Positions 9,038-16,722 of a stretch of DNA of 64,000 nt are shown piece after piece. The notes below the pieces were generated by a model. That model worked only from the letters and a program-made list of their open reading frames with translations, searched no databases and was not told where the DNA came from. A program made the translations under genes and the position numbers. The stretch's first letter is position 1. Each line of letters opens with the position of its first letter. This DNA comes from Halobellus ruber (GTDB lineage Archaea > Halobacteriota > Halobacteria > Halobacteriales > Haloferacaceae), in NCBI RefSeq assembly GCF_014212355.1, contig NZ_JACKXD010000004.1:248001-312000 (forward strand), given 5' to 3'.

Positions 9038-10080
9038 AGGATCACCAGCTCCTCCTCGATCTGTTCCTCCGAGAGCCCGGCCTCGCGACCCCGCGCGATC
9101 GCCCGGATGTTGTCGACCTCGCGCTCCTTCGCGAGGATGTACGACGCGACCGGGGTGATCGACAGCGGGAACACGTGGCCCAGGGTGTTTGTGTACTCGA
9201 GCAGGGCGGCGTCGAGCGCGCGCTCGAACCGGATGAGACTCTCGGCGTCCTCGAGTTCGTCCAGCGCCGCCGAGAGGTCGTCACCGTACTTCGACTCCCG
9301 GATCGCCGCCACCAGTTCCTCGCGGTTCGTCGCAAGCGTCGCGAGCTCCGCGGCGGTGAAAAGCGACCCGCCGTCGATGTAGTACTCCGCGGGGTCGATG
9401 TCCGCGCCGCTCTGTGCCAGGCGGAGCGCGTTCCGGGCGTTCCGGAAGTCGATCTCGGCTTCCAGGAACTCGCGGTACTGTTCGGTGGCCTCGTCGACGA
9501 CGAGCCCCCCGAGGAGGTGATCGTAGTACGTCCGGTCGATCGCGTTCTCCAGGGGGACCAGAACGTCGGTGGACTCGTAGTCGTCGTACGCAGCCGCTAG
9601 GTCGGGGCCGAAGATGGTCCCCGAGAGGCGATCGACGACCTCCTCGATGCTCGGCGCGTCGAGCAGCGAATCGACGAGTTCCTCGTCGAACTCCCCCGCC
9701 CGGATGAGGTCGTCCTCGATGTCGTCGCGGTCGGCGCCGGAGTAGAGCCCACGGACGACGGTTTTGACGTTCCAGGCGTCGAACTTCCGGAGGTACCGCG
9801 CGATCAGGTCGTAGAGCCGACCGTCCGCCCACCGGAGGAGGTCGTCGAACTGCTTTGCGAGGTTCCGGTTGAGGGCGTACTCGATGAGGTCGACGCCGGA
9901 GTGTCGCGCGCCGAGGGCGTTGACCTCGTCCTCGTAGTCGGACTCCTCCATGAACCGGGCGATCTCCGAGGGACCCATCCGGATCAGCTTGCGGTACTCC
10001 TCGTCGCCGTAGAGCGCGCTCTTTCGCGCCCCGACGCGGGCCGTCACGTACTCCGGGTTGGAGCCGCCGGCGGTACTCAT
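9034..10080 (-). CDS. atpC: A-type ATP synthase subunit C
   Basis: This socket subunit (V-type d-like), 348 residues, couples the central stalk to the c-ring. The repeated helical halves of the family are recognisable: NPEYVTARVGARKSALYG at the N terminus, YLRKFDAWNVKTVVRGLYSG near residue 100 and YILAKEREVDNIRAIARGR near the C terminus. The frame overlaps atpE upstream and atpF downstream by 4 bases each. Length and order match the haloarchaeal operon. Confidence 0.96.
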   Translation of the reverse strand: MSTAGGSNPEYVTARVGARKSALYGDEEYRKLIRMGPSEIARFMEESDYEDEVNALGARHSGVDLIEYALNRNLAKQFDDLLRWADGRLYDLIARYLRKFDAWNVKTVVRGLYSGADRDDIEDDLIRAGEFDEELVDSLLDAPSIEEVVDRLSGTIFGPDLAAAYDDYESTDVLVPLENAIDRTYYDHLLGGLVVDEATEQYREFLEAEIDFRNARNALRLAQSGADIDPAEYYIDGGSLFTAAELATLATNREELVAAIRESKYGDDLSAALDELEDAESLIRFERALDAALLEYTNTLGHVFPLSITPVASYILAKEREVDNIRAIARGREAGLSEEQIEEELVIL

Positions 10081-10658
10081 TGGTCGAACAGTATGCCGCT
10101 GACGTCCTTGAGGTTGTCCTCCCAGACGTCGTCGAGCACCGAGTCGAAAGTGTTGTTCACCCGGACACGGGAGTCGTCGCTGTCGACGACGACGCCCCCG
10201 AGACAGTCGTGCTCGCCACCGTACTCGACCCCGTCGTGCTCGGCGACGAGGTCTTCGAGCAGGTCGGCGTCGTCGGCGCGGCCGTAGACAGCGACCGACT
10301 CCCCGCCGTCGAACTCCGCGGCGGCCTCCTCGAGCAGCGTCCGCGTCAGCTCCTCGCGCTTCCCCTCGGGGAGGGTGCGGAGTTCCTCCTCGACCCGGGC
10401 TCTGACGTCCTGGAGGACGTCGCGGCGGGCTTCGAGCCGCTCCTGTTTGGCTTCGAGTTTGGCGCTCGAAAGCGCCTGCTCGCGTTCCTGTTCGATCTGT
10501 CGTTCGACCTTCTCCTCCCGCGCGTCGAGGAGCTCCTCGGCGTCGGTCTCGGCGGCCTCGATGATCTCCTCGGCGCGGCGTTCGCCCTCCTTACGTATTT
10601 CCTCCGCACGCGCGTGGGCCTCGTCCCGGATGTCCGAGACGACGTTGTCCAAACTCAT
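10077..10658 (-). CDS. atpE: A-type ATP synthase subunit E
   Basis: This peripheral-stalk subunit of 193 residues pairs with subunit H. The N-terminal 100 residues are a long charged coiled coil rich in Glu, Ala and Arg, followed by a globular C-terminal domain containing VVDSDDSRVRVNNTFDSVLDDV. The MSLDNVVSDIRDEAHARAEEI start is typical. It overlaps atpC by 4 bases and follows atpK by 18 bases. Confidence 0.95.
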   Translation of the reverse strand: MSLDNVVSDIRDEAHARAEEIRKEGERRAEEIIEAAETDAEELLDAREEKVERQIEQEREQALSSAKLEAKQERLEARRDVLQDVRARVEEELRTLPEGKREELTRTLLEEAAAEFDGGESVAVYGRADDADLLEDLVAEHDGVEYGGEHDCLGGVVVDSDDSRVRVNNTFDSVLDDVWEDNLKDVSGILFDQ

Positions 10659-10676
10659 TGATGGAAGGGGTCGGCG

Positions 10677-10916
10677 TTAGACCAGGAAGATGACGACGAG
10701 CGCGAGGATGACGAGCGTCTCCGGCAGGACGGTCATGATCAGACCGGTAACGAAGAGGTCGTTGTCCTCGGCGATCGCGCCCATCGCTGCGGCACCGATT
10801 CCGCGCTCCGCATAGCCCGCACCGAAAGCCGCGAGGCCGACCGCAAGCGCGGCGGCGGCGGATGGTTCAATAGCCGGGGCGGCTGCCTCTGTCTGCTGTA
10901 GGAGTGTTTCGAGCAT
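10677..10916 (-). CDS. atpK: A-type ATP synthase proteolipid subunit K (c-ring)
   Basis: This is the membrane rotor subunit that carries protons through the A0 sector. It is a single two-helix hairpin of 79 residues with glycine-rich helices (GLAAFGAGYAERGIGAAAMGA). The ion-carrying glutamate is E66 in the second helix (VLPETLVILALVV). It is separated from atpI by 383 bases that contain a large palindrome and a possible promoter, so it may be made from its own transcript. That would suit the ring stoichiometry of many K copies per complex. Confidence 0.95.
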   Translation of the reverse strand: MLETLLQQTEAAAPAIEPSAAAALAVGLAAFGAGYAERGIGAAAMGAIAEDNDLFVTGLIMTVLPETLVILALVVIFLV

Positions 10917-10969
10917 TGTGGGAAAGTCTGATTCGATGATCGTCTCCGAACACCCGTAGTTGGGCCGGT

Positions 10970-10990
10970 ACGTCCCATAAAGCTTCCCAA
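10970..10990 (-). promoter_or_regulatory. possible atpK promoter
   Basis: The minus strand reads AAGCTTTATGGG at about 10985-10974, a TATA-like element 58-69 bases upstream of the atpK ATG. A start site near 10950 would leave a leader of roughly 35 bases. Support is by pattern and by the unusually long gap between atpI and atpK. Confidence 0.4.
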
Positions 10991-11218
10991 ACTAACTCGA
11001 CGGAACGGGGCGAAACGGTCCGAACTCGGTGATCTTCGCCCGTTTTGGGGGAGCCAAATTACGTGTGCCGTTCACATCCCGATCGGACTCCCGTGAGGAC
11101 GCTCGCTGGTCGGCTCCCCGACCCGCCGTGTTCGGACCTTCCGTAGTCAGGATACCGGAGCGTACCCGTCGCTCGAACGGGCGAGAACAGCGACGGACCG
11201 ACGCCGGCAGTTCGGCTC
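10991..11218. other. gene-free part of the atpI-atpK gap
   Basis: No convincing gene is visible. A 69-codon plus-strand frame here is Arg/Ser-rich and has no family resemblance. Together with the adjacent palindrome this gap is unusual, because all other neighbours within the atp operon overlap or lie within 20 bases, except at the photosystem insertion. Confidence 0.6.
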
Positions 11219-11300
11219 ATACGGATTATTGTAACTAATTACCGGTCATCGCCGGAGACGGGGTCAGCGATGACCGGCAATTGACTACAATAATCCGTAT
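11219..11300. repeat. 82-bp nested palindrome (MITE-like or mRNA hairpin)
   Basis: The outer arms ATACGGATTATTGTA (11219-11233) and TACAATAATCCGTAT (11286-11300) are perfect 15-base inverted repeats. The inner arms CCGGTCATCGC (11242-11252) and GCGATGACCGG (11267-11277) are perfect over 11 bases, and AATT pairs with AATT between them. The two 34-base arms differ at only 4 positions around a 14-base loop. The right end is the last base of the atpI stop codon, so the atp transcript would carry this stem directly after atpI. Transcribed hairpin and small non-autonomous mobile element are both possible. Confidence 0.85.
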
Positions 11301-13558
11301 CAGTCCTCGGTGGTGAACTGCCGGTCGTAGCCGAACGGTTCGTACTCGCGGCCGCCGCCGTCGAAGAACTTGTTGAAGAACTCGACGTACTCGAGACGGA
11401 CCGCCTGCAGGCCGGCGCTCGTGACGCCCAAGGCGAGCACGAGCAGGTGCCCCAACACGAGCACCACGATGCCGGCGAGGATCGTTGCGGCGGAGCCGTG
11501 GACCAACCCGCCGAACATGATCTCGGTCACCTCGTGGCCGTGGTACATCGAGCCGACCTCGGGCATCTTCCCCAGCCCGAAGTGGTACTCGGCGTTTGCG
11601 CCGCTTTCGGTGACGTACACCCCGAAGAACAGGAGGTTGACGGTGAACGCCATCCCCGCCTTCGCGAGCAGTACCGCGGCGATCCGGGTGTACGACAGTA
11701 CGTTCACGAGGACGTTCAGGAACTCGACGGCCTCGATCGGCTCACCGACCGCGAGGACGACGAGTCCGATCAGGAAGACCACGAGCGGGAGCGTGATCGG
11801 ACCGAGCCCCGGGATGGTGAAAAGCTCCATCGCGGGGAATCCACTGAACCCCAGCGGGAGTACCCCGTCCGCGGCGAAGGTGGTGAAGATGAAGTCGGGA
11901 ACGGTGCCGCGGAGCGCGTCGCTGAAGACCCACACCCACAGCCCGTTCACCATCAGCAACCACGAGCCGTTCTCGTAGATCGCGTGTTCGAGGTCGTGCA
12001 GTTCCAGGTCCTCGATGAACCCGAAGACCCACGCCACGTTGAGATGGAAGATCCCCACCAGAACGCTGACAACCAGCCAGCCGCGCGCCCAGTCGACGCC
12101 GGCGGGCGAGAGTCCCTTCTCGATCGGGGCGTGAGCGAGCCCGACGACGCCCTCCCAGAGGTACGTCGAGATCACGTGGAGGCCGAACAGTTCGCCGTAG
12201 AGGATCCCGAAGACCGCGGTGAAGATCCCGGCCGCGATCGTGATACCGCCCATACTCCGGATCGCCGGCCGGTCGGCGAAGTTGCTGTAGATGACGTAGC
12301 CGATCGCCGAGTAGACGATCCCGTACCCCAGATCGCCGATCATGAACCCGAAGAACGCGGGGAAGGTCAGAAACAGCACGATCGTGGGGTCGAACTCCCG
12401 GTAGCTCGGCCGGCTGACCGCCCGGACCAGCACCTCGAACGGCTTGACCACGTCCGGGTTGTCCTGGACGGTGGGCGGCTCGTCGTCGGCCATCACGACC
12501 GCGCTTCCGCCGTCGGCGCGGGCCTCCTCGCCCCCGCCGTCGGCGGCCGTCGGCGACCCGAGTTCGCCGCCGGACCCGCCGGGGTCGGCGGGCACGTCCT
12601 CGCGGACGTGGTCGGTGCCGTCCTTCGAGAACCGGGCGCGTTCCAGTTCCTCGACCTCGACCCGGTCGCCGACCGCCTCGGCGATCGCGGCCTCGAACTC
12701 CAGGTACTCGTCGCTGGGGATCCACCCCTCGGCGATGAACGCGTTGTCGGTCGTCGCAAACGACAGCGGCGCCTCGGTCCGCTGGACGTCGATCGAGAGT
12801 TTCTCCTCGGCCGCCAGCAGGAACCCGGCGGCCTCCTTCTTCTCGGATTCGAGTTCGGCGTCGACGGTTTCGAGTTCGGACTCCAGGCGTTCGCGCTCGT
12901 GTTCTAACTCCGCGACGTACTCGTCGGGGCTCCCCTCGGCGTCGGGGATCTCGGCGGCGGTGAACTCCGCGCCGACAAGGGCGTCGTCGAGAACGTCGCC
13001 GCCGGCGTCGGCCGCCGGCCGTGCGAAGATGCCGAGCGTCTCGTCGCCCGCGAACGTCTCGTAGGCGTCGATCGCGTCGTCGTCGAGGGCACGTTCGACC
13101 GCCTCGCGGTCGCCCGTCCCGACGGCGACGTCGAGGGTGTCGTACCCAGACAGCAGGTCGAGGTCGATGCCGAGGTCGACGAACGGTTCGATGGCTTCGA
13201 GTTCGTCCTCGATCGACCGGATCTCGGATTCCAGCTCCTGTCGGCGGTCGTCGAGGTCGTTGACCCGCGTGCGTATCTCCTCGAGTTCCTCGTCGAGCGC
13301 CTCGTCGGTGACGATCCGGGTCGGTCCCGCGTCCTCGGCGTCGAGATCGAGGATGCTCTCGAGGGCACGGACGGTCACCAGCCGCTCGGAGGACTCCTCG
13401 GCGCCCGCGGCCGGATCGCCGGGGTCGAAGCCCTCCCAGGAGCCGTCGTACTCGGTGACGTGCAGCAGGTTCAGGTCGTGGACGGTCTCGACGACCGCCT
13501 CCATCACCGCTTTCGATCCCGTCACCGAGACCTTGCTCATCCGTTCAGGTCTGAGCAT
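11300..13558 (-). CDS. atpI: A-type ATP synthase subunit I (a subunit)
   Basis: This stator membrane subunit forms the proton half-channels against the c-ring. The protein has 752 residues. The N-terminal half is cytoplasmic with two coiled-coil regions (about 90-130 and 215-260), then an acidic Gly-rich insert (about 325-365). The C-terminal half has seven or eight membrane helices. The essential arginine lies in NVLSYTRIAAVLLAKAG. The start MLRPERMSKVSVTG is the family N terminus and overlaps the end of atpH by 14 bases. The stop codon touches the 82-bp palindrome. Confidence 0.96.
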   Translation of the reverse strand: MLRPERMSKVSVTGSKAVMEAVVETVHDLNLLHVTEYDGSWEGFDPGDPAAGAEESSERLVTVRALESILDLDAEDAGPTRIVTDEALDEELEEIRTRVNDLDDRRQELESEIRSIEDELEAIEPFVDLGIDLDLLSGYDTLDVAVGTGDREAVERALDDDAIDAYETFAGDETLGIFARPAADAGGDVLDDALVGAEFTAAEIPDAEGSPDEYVAELEHERERLESELETVDAELESEKKEAAGFLLAAEEKLSIDVQRTEAPLSFATTDNAFIAEGWIPSDEYLEFEAAIAEAVGDRVEVEELERARFSKDGTDHVREDVPADPGGSGGELGSPTAADGGGEEARADGGSAVVMADDEPPTVQDNPDVVKPFEVLVRAVSRPSYREFDPTIVLFLTFPAFFGFMIGDLGYGIVYSAIGYVIYSNFADRPAIRSMGGITIAAGIFTAVFGILYGELFGLHVISTYLWEGVVGLAHAPIEKGLSPAGVDWARGWLVVSVLVGIFHLNVAWVFGFIEDLELHDLEHAIYENGSWLLMVNGLWVWVFSDALRGTVPDFIFTTFAADGVLPLGFSGFPAMELFTIPGLGPITLPLVVFLIGLVVLAVGEPIEAVEFLNVLVNVLSYTRIAAVLLAKAGMAFTVNLLFFGVYVTESGANAEYHFGLGKMPEVGSMYHGHEVTEIMFGGLVHGSAATILAGIVVLVLGHLLVLALGVTSAGLQAVRLEYVEFFNKFFDGGGREYEPFGYDRQFTTED

Positions 13559-13877
13559 GTACCGCCTCCTCGAACCGTTCGATGGTGTACTCGACCGCCT
13601 CGTCGGTGTTCTCCTCGGCCGACGCGATCAGTTCCTCCCGCTCCTCGGCGCCCTCCGCGAGCACCCGCTCGCGTTCGGACTCGATCTCCGCGCGGGCTTC
13701 CTCGAGGCGCTCGGCCTCGTACTCGTCGGCCTCGGCCTCGGCCTCCTCGCGGATCTCATCGGCCTCCCGTCGAGCCGCCTCGATCCGTTCGTCGCGGTCG
13801 GCTTCGGCCTCCGCGATGATCTCGTCGGCGTCGGACTCGGCCGCCTTGATCCGTTCGAGAACCTCTGGTCTCGGCAT
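13545..13877 (-). CDS. atpH: A-type ATP synthase subunit H
   Basis: This peripheral-stalk partner of subunit E is the first gene of the ATP synthase operon. The 110-residue protein is one continuous Glu/Ala/Arg coiled coil beginning MPRPEVLERIKAAESDADEI, the normal form for haloarchaeal H subunits. A TATA element lies about 34 bases upstream. It overlaps atpI by 14 bases. Identification rests on composition, length and position. Confidence 0.9.
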   Translation of the reverse strand: MPRPEVLERIKAAESDADEIIAEAEADRDERIEAARREADEIREEAEAEADEYEAERLEEARAEIESERERVLAEGAEEREELIASAEENTDEAVEYTIERFEEAVHAQT

Positions 13878-13904
13878 ATTCGTATCACTGAAGCATTACG
13901 CAAC

Positions 13905-13916
13905 GGCGTATAAGGT
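13905..13916 (-). promoter_or_regulatory. ATP synthase operon promoter
   Basis: The minus strand reads ACCTTATACGCC with its core at about 13915-13908, 31-38 bases upstream of the atpH ATG. Transcription would begin within about 10 bases of the start codon. No further promoter-like element is evident before atpI. Confidence 0.5.
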
Positions 13917-14009
13917 GTTTGCGGAACGCCCCGGCGAACGACGCCTCACCAGCCGGTTTCGCCGTCCGGATCCGCACCGTTATTTGCGTTGCGTCCGTTA
14001 CCGCCGCCA

Positions 14010-14717
14010 ATGGGTGTCCTCGAAGACAAGGCCAACGCGCGGCTGTTCTACAAGTACCTCTCGAAGGTGTACGACCGGATCAACCAGTTCATCTGGACCG
14101 AAGCGATGCGCGACGACGCCCTGGAGTGGTTCGCGATCGAGGCCGACGACCGCGTTCTCGACGTGGGGTGCGGCACCGGCTTTGCCACCGAGGGGCTGCT
14201 CCAGTACACCGACGACGTCCACGGGCTCGACCAGAGCCGCCACCAGATGGAGAAGGCCTTCGCGAAGTTCGGCACCCGCGATCGGGTCCGCTTCTACCGC
14301 GGCGACGCCGAGCGGCTCCCCTTCGCGGACGACGCCTTCGACAAGGTCTGGTCGTCGGGGTCGATCGAGTACTGGCCCAACCCGGTCGACGCGCTCGCCG
14401 AGTTCCGACGGGTGGTCAAACCCGGCGGCCGCGTCCTCGTCGTGGGCCCGGACTACCCCGACAACCCCCTGTTCCAGCGGCTCGCCGACGCGATTATGCT
14501 GTTCTACGACGAGTCGGAGGCCCAGCGGATGTTCGAGAAGGCGGGCTTCGTCGACATCGAACACCACATCCAGCAGAACGCCCCGGGCACGCCGCGGGCG
14601 ATCACGACCATCGCGCGGGCTCCAGCCGCCGACGAGGCGGACGGCGCCGTCGCCGCGAACGCGGCAGCCGGGGACGCCGACGATGCCCCGGACAGCGAGG
14701 TCGACGCGGAGGCGTGA
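14010..14717 (+). CDS. class I SAM-dependent methyltransferase (quinone methyltransferase-like)
   Basis: The protein has 235 residues starting MGVLEDKANARLFYKYLSKVYD. The SAM-binding motif VLDVGCGTGFATEGLL lies at about residues 50-65, followed by the acidic loop, VRFYRGDAERLPF and VKPGGRVLVVGPDYPDNP. The N-terminal YKYLSKVYDRIN block and overall layout resemble methyltransferases of the 2-methyl-6-phytylbenzoquinol (VTE3) and menaquinone type, so a role in quinone methylation is plausible but not proven. The ATG at 14010 fits the conserved N terminus. The last 40 residues are an acidic low-complexity tail. The stop codon abuts the end of the convergent pilin-like gene. Confidence 0.75.
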   Translation: MGVLEDKANARLFYKYLSKVYDRINQFIWTEAMRDDALEWFAIEADDRVLDVGCGTGFATEGLLQYTDDVHGLDQSRHQMEKAFAKFGTRDRVRFYRGDAERLPFADDAFDKVWSSGSIEYWPNPVDALAEFRRVVKPGGRVLVVGPDYPDNPLFQRLADAIMLFYDESEAQRMFEKAGFVDIEHHIQQNAPGTPRAITTIARAPAADEADGAVAANAAAGDADDAPDSEVDAEA

Positions 14718-15203
14718 CTACCCCGCGGTCCCCCGGACCGTCGCCACCCGCTCGTCGCCGACGTAGACCGTCACAGAGACCGTCCGCCCCGGCTCGACCT
14801 CGGGACGGTTCGTCCCCGCGATCCTCACGGCACCGGTCTCGCCCGGCCGCCAGGGCCCGTCGCTCGCGACGTTGAACGGGCCGGTCGGGCCGGCTCGGAA
14901 CCCCTCGGCCGCGAAGAACGGCACCGGCGGCTGGTGGGCGAGCGGCGTCCCGTCGACCGCGATACGGAGCCGAACCCGCGAGACGTCGAGCGCCGGCCCC
15001 GCCTGGTGGGTCACGGCGATCGTGTCGCCGTCGACAGCAAGCGAGACCGCGATCGACGCCGGGGCGTCGGTCCCGCCGCCGAGTTCCTGGCCCGTCGCCG
15101 TCGCCACCGCCTCCGCGCCGGCCGCGACCACGCCGCCGAGCGCGAGACCGGCCGCGAGCAGGACGACGACGCCGACTACTGGGGCCGTTCCGCGTTCCGT
15201 CAC
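14718..15203 (-). CDS. pilin-like exported protein
   Basis: The protein has 161 residues. The N terminus MTERGTAPVVGVVVLLAAGL resembles archaeal type IV pilin-like signal segments: a short charged head, then about 20 hydrophobic residues. The rest is a beta-rich domain with no cysteines (SLAVDGDTIAVTHQAG, VRLRIAVDGTPLAH). It is probably exported and anchored by the hydrophobic N terminus. It lies 42 bases downstream of the 454-residue exported protein on the same strand, so the two may be co-transcribed. Its function is unknown. Confidence 0.6.
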   Translation of the reverse strand: MTERGTAPVVGVVVLLAAGLALGGVVAAGAEAVATATGQELGGGTDAPASIAVSLAVDGDTIAVTHQAGPALDVSRVRLRIAVDGTPLAHQPPVPFFAAEGFRAGPTGPFNVASDGPWRPGETGAVRIAGTNRPEVEPGRTVSVTVYVGDERVATVRGTAG

Positions 15204-15245
15204 GGCGGGTCTGGCCGCCCCATCGGGGATGAATCTTCGGCGTGG

Positions 15246-16610
15246 TCACCCGACCGTGGTCGTCGTCGCGGTTTCCGTCCCGTTGCCGGACTCCCCGTCC
15301 GCCGGCCCGTAGACCGACGGCGGCGGCGTCGGATCGACCGAGAGCACGACCACCGAGCTCCCGTCGATCGCGGTCACCTGGTAGGTGCCGTTCGGCGCGA
15401 TGGTCCACAGCGACCCGTCGGCGCCCGTCCGTCCGACCACCGAACTCCGGCCGCCGGGCGGGCCGACGGTGATCTGGGCGTCCACCGGCTCCCCGTCCTC
15501 GGTGCTGTTGAGCTGGATCCGGGTCGGCCCGCCGGGGTACGTTCGGTGTGCGGTCAGGTTCAGGCCGTCACGCGTCGCCGAGGCCGACGATCCCGGGGTC
15601 ACCCGGTCGAGCGGGCGGAACTGGAACTCCTTGAACACCTGCTGGCTCCCGCTGTCGACGAACGCCACCAGCCGGCCGCGGCGGTGTTCGATGGTGACCC
15701 GTGTGCTCTCGCTTCCGGGGTTCCCCAGGGTGTCGTCGCGGAGGCGGTCGGCCGCGATCGTGGGGTAGGCCCGCTCGGTGACGTTCACCGCGTCCGAGAG
15801 GCTGAACTCGCCGTCGTCGCCCGCGCGGAGCGGCCCGCGGTACGCTTCACGCACGTAGGTGCCGTCGCGGAGGATCCCGAGCACGACGCTGTTGGGGCCG
15901 GTCTGAACGAAGAACCGCGTCGAGTCGGCCTCGCCGGTCAGCACCGCCGCGGCGTGTCCGCGGACGGGACCGGTGAGCGTGTTCAGCTCCAGTTCGATGT
16001 TCCCGAACCGGGAGGCGGGGATGGCAAAGCCCGGAGTCGATTCGACTGCCGCTTCGAGCCGCTCGCGGCGGTCCTCGAGTTCCCGCGCCTCCGCGTCGAT
16101 CTCGGCGAGTTCATACAGGAGGCGCCGCGGGGTGCGCTCCCCGTCGGCGTACGCCTCGATCGCCCCCCGCTGGCGGGCGCGGAGGGAGATCACCCGCTGT
16201 TCGATCGCGCTGACCTCCTGTAACAGCAGCTGCTGGCGGCGCTCGTCGGACTCCGCGGAGTCGATGCGGCGGAGGACCGTCCCGGTCGACAGCCGCATCT
16301 CGGTTGTCGACGACTCGAAGGCGAGCCCGCTTCCGAGCTCGACCGCTTCGAGTTCGACGCTGCTCCGGGTCGTTGCGTCCGGCGGGATAGCGAGGACGTT
16401 GGGCTCGGCGGCGGTCCCGGCCGGCGGTTCGGAGTCGACCTGCGCCCGGCCGCCGGGCGTCGGTAGCGCCGGTTCGGGGGTCGGTGTGGCCGCGGCGGGG
16501 TCGGCCCGCGACGCGTCGCCGCGGGCGTCGGGCCCGGCGGCGGACGGCACCGCGACCGCGACCCCCGAGAGGACCACGAGGAGAGCGACCGTGGGAGCGA
16601 GGGCACGCAT
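15246..16610 (-). CDS. exported coiled-coil protein, uncharacterised haloarchaeal family
   Basis: The protein has 454 residues with a signal peptide (MRALAPTVALLVVLSGVAVAVPSAA). After a Pro/Thr-rich linker, a helical region at about 120-200 (ERRQQLLLQEVSAIEQRVISL, then ELAEIDAEARELEDRRERLE) probably forms an antiparallel coiled coil. A beta-rich domain with several possible N-glycosylation sites follows, ending in a short Thr-rich tail. The ATG at 16610 was chosen for the signal peptide; the longer open frame upstream is Ala/Arg-rich and lacks one. The gene is divergent from the membrane HTH protein at 16723 across 112 bases. No function is recognised. Confidence 0.7.
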   Translation of the reverse strand: MRALAPTVALLVVLSGVAVAVPSAAGPDARGDASRADPAAATPTPEPALPTPGGRAQVDSEPPAGTAAEPNVLAIPPDATTRSSVELEAVELGSGLAFESSTTEMRLSTGTVLRRIDSAESDERRQQLLLQEVSAIEQRVISLRARQRGAIEAYADGERTPRRLLYELAEIDAEARELEDRRERLEAAVESTPGFAIPASRFGNIELELNTLTGPVRGHAAAVLTGEADSTRFFVQTGPNSVVLGILRDGTYVREAYRGPLRAGDDGEFSLSDAVNVTERAYPTIAADRLRDDTLGNPGSESTRVTIEHRRGRLVAFVDSGSQQVFKEFQFRPLDRVTPGSSASATRDGLNLTAHRTYPGGPTRIQLNSTEDGEPVDAQITVGPPGGRSSVVGRTGADGSLWTIAPNGTYQVTAIDGSSVVVLSVDPTPPPSVYGPADGESGNGTETATTTTVG

Positions 16611-16722
16611 ACCGGGAGCGTAGCGCCGGGATTGTAATAAAACGCCACATTCTCGGCCCGCGCGAGGGCGCCGATCCCGCCGATGGAAAGCGTTTTGAGC
16701 GTCCCACGAGCACTGCCAGCAA
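16611..16722. promoter_or_regulatory. divergent promoter region
   Basis: The gap serves two divergent genes. On the minus strand GTTTTATTAC (16643-16634) lies 24-33 bases before the 16610 start, which fits a leaderless promoter. On the plus strand AAAGCGTTTTGAG lies about 30 bases before the ATG at 16723 and is a weaker TATA candidate. Confidence 0.45.

Noticed and set aside
13985-14766. Alternative frames and a TTG start 21 bases upstream for the methyltransferase
   Set aside because: The conserved N terminus MGVLEDKANARLF begins at the ATG at 14010; the seven residues before it (MRPLPPP) are not part of the family.
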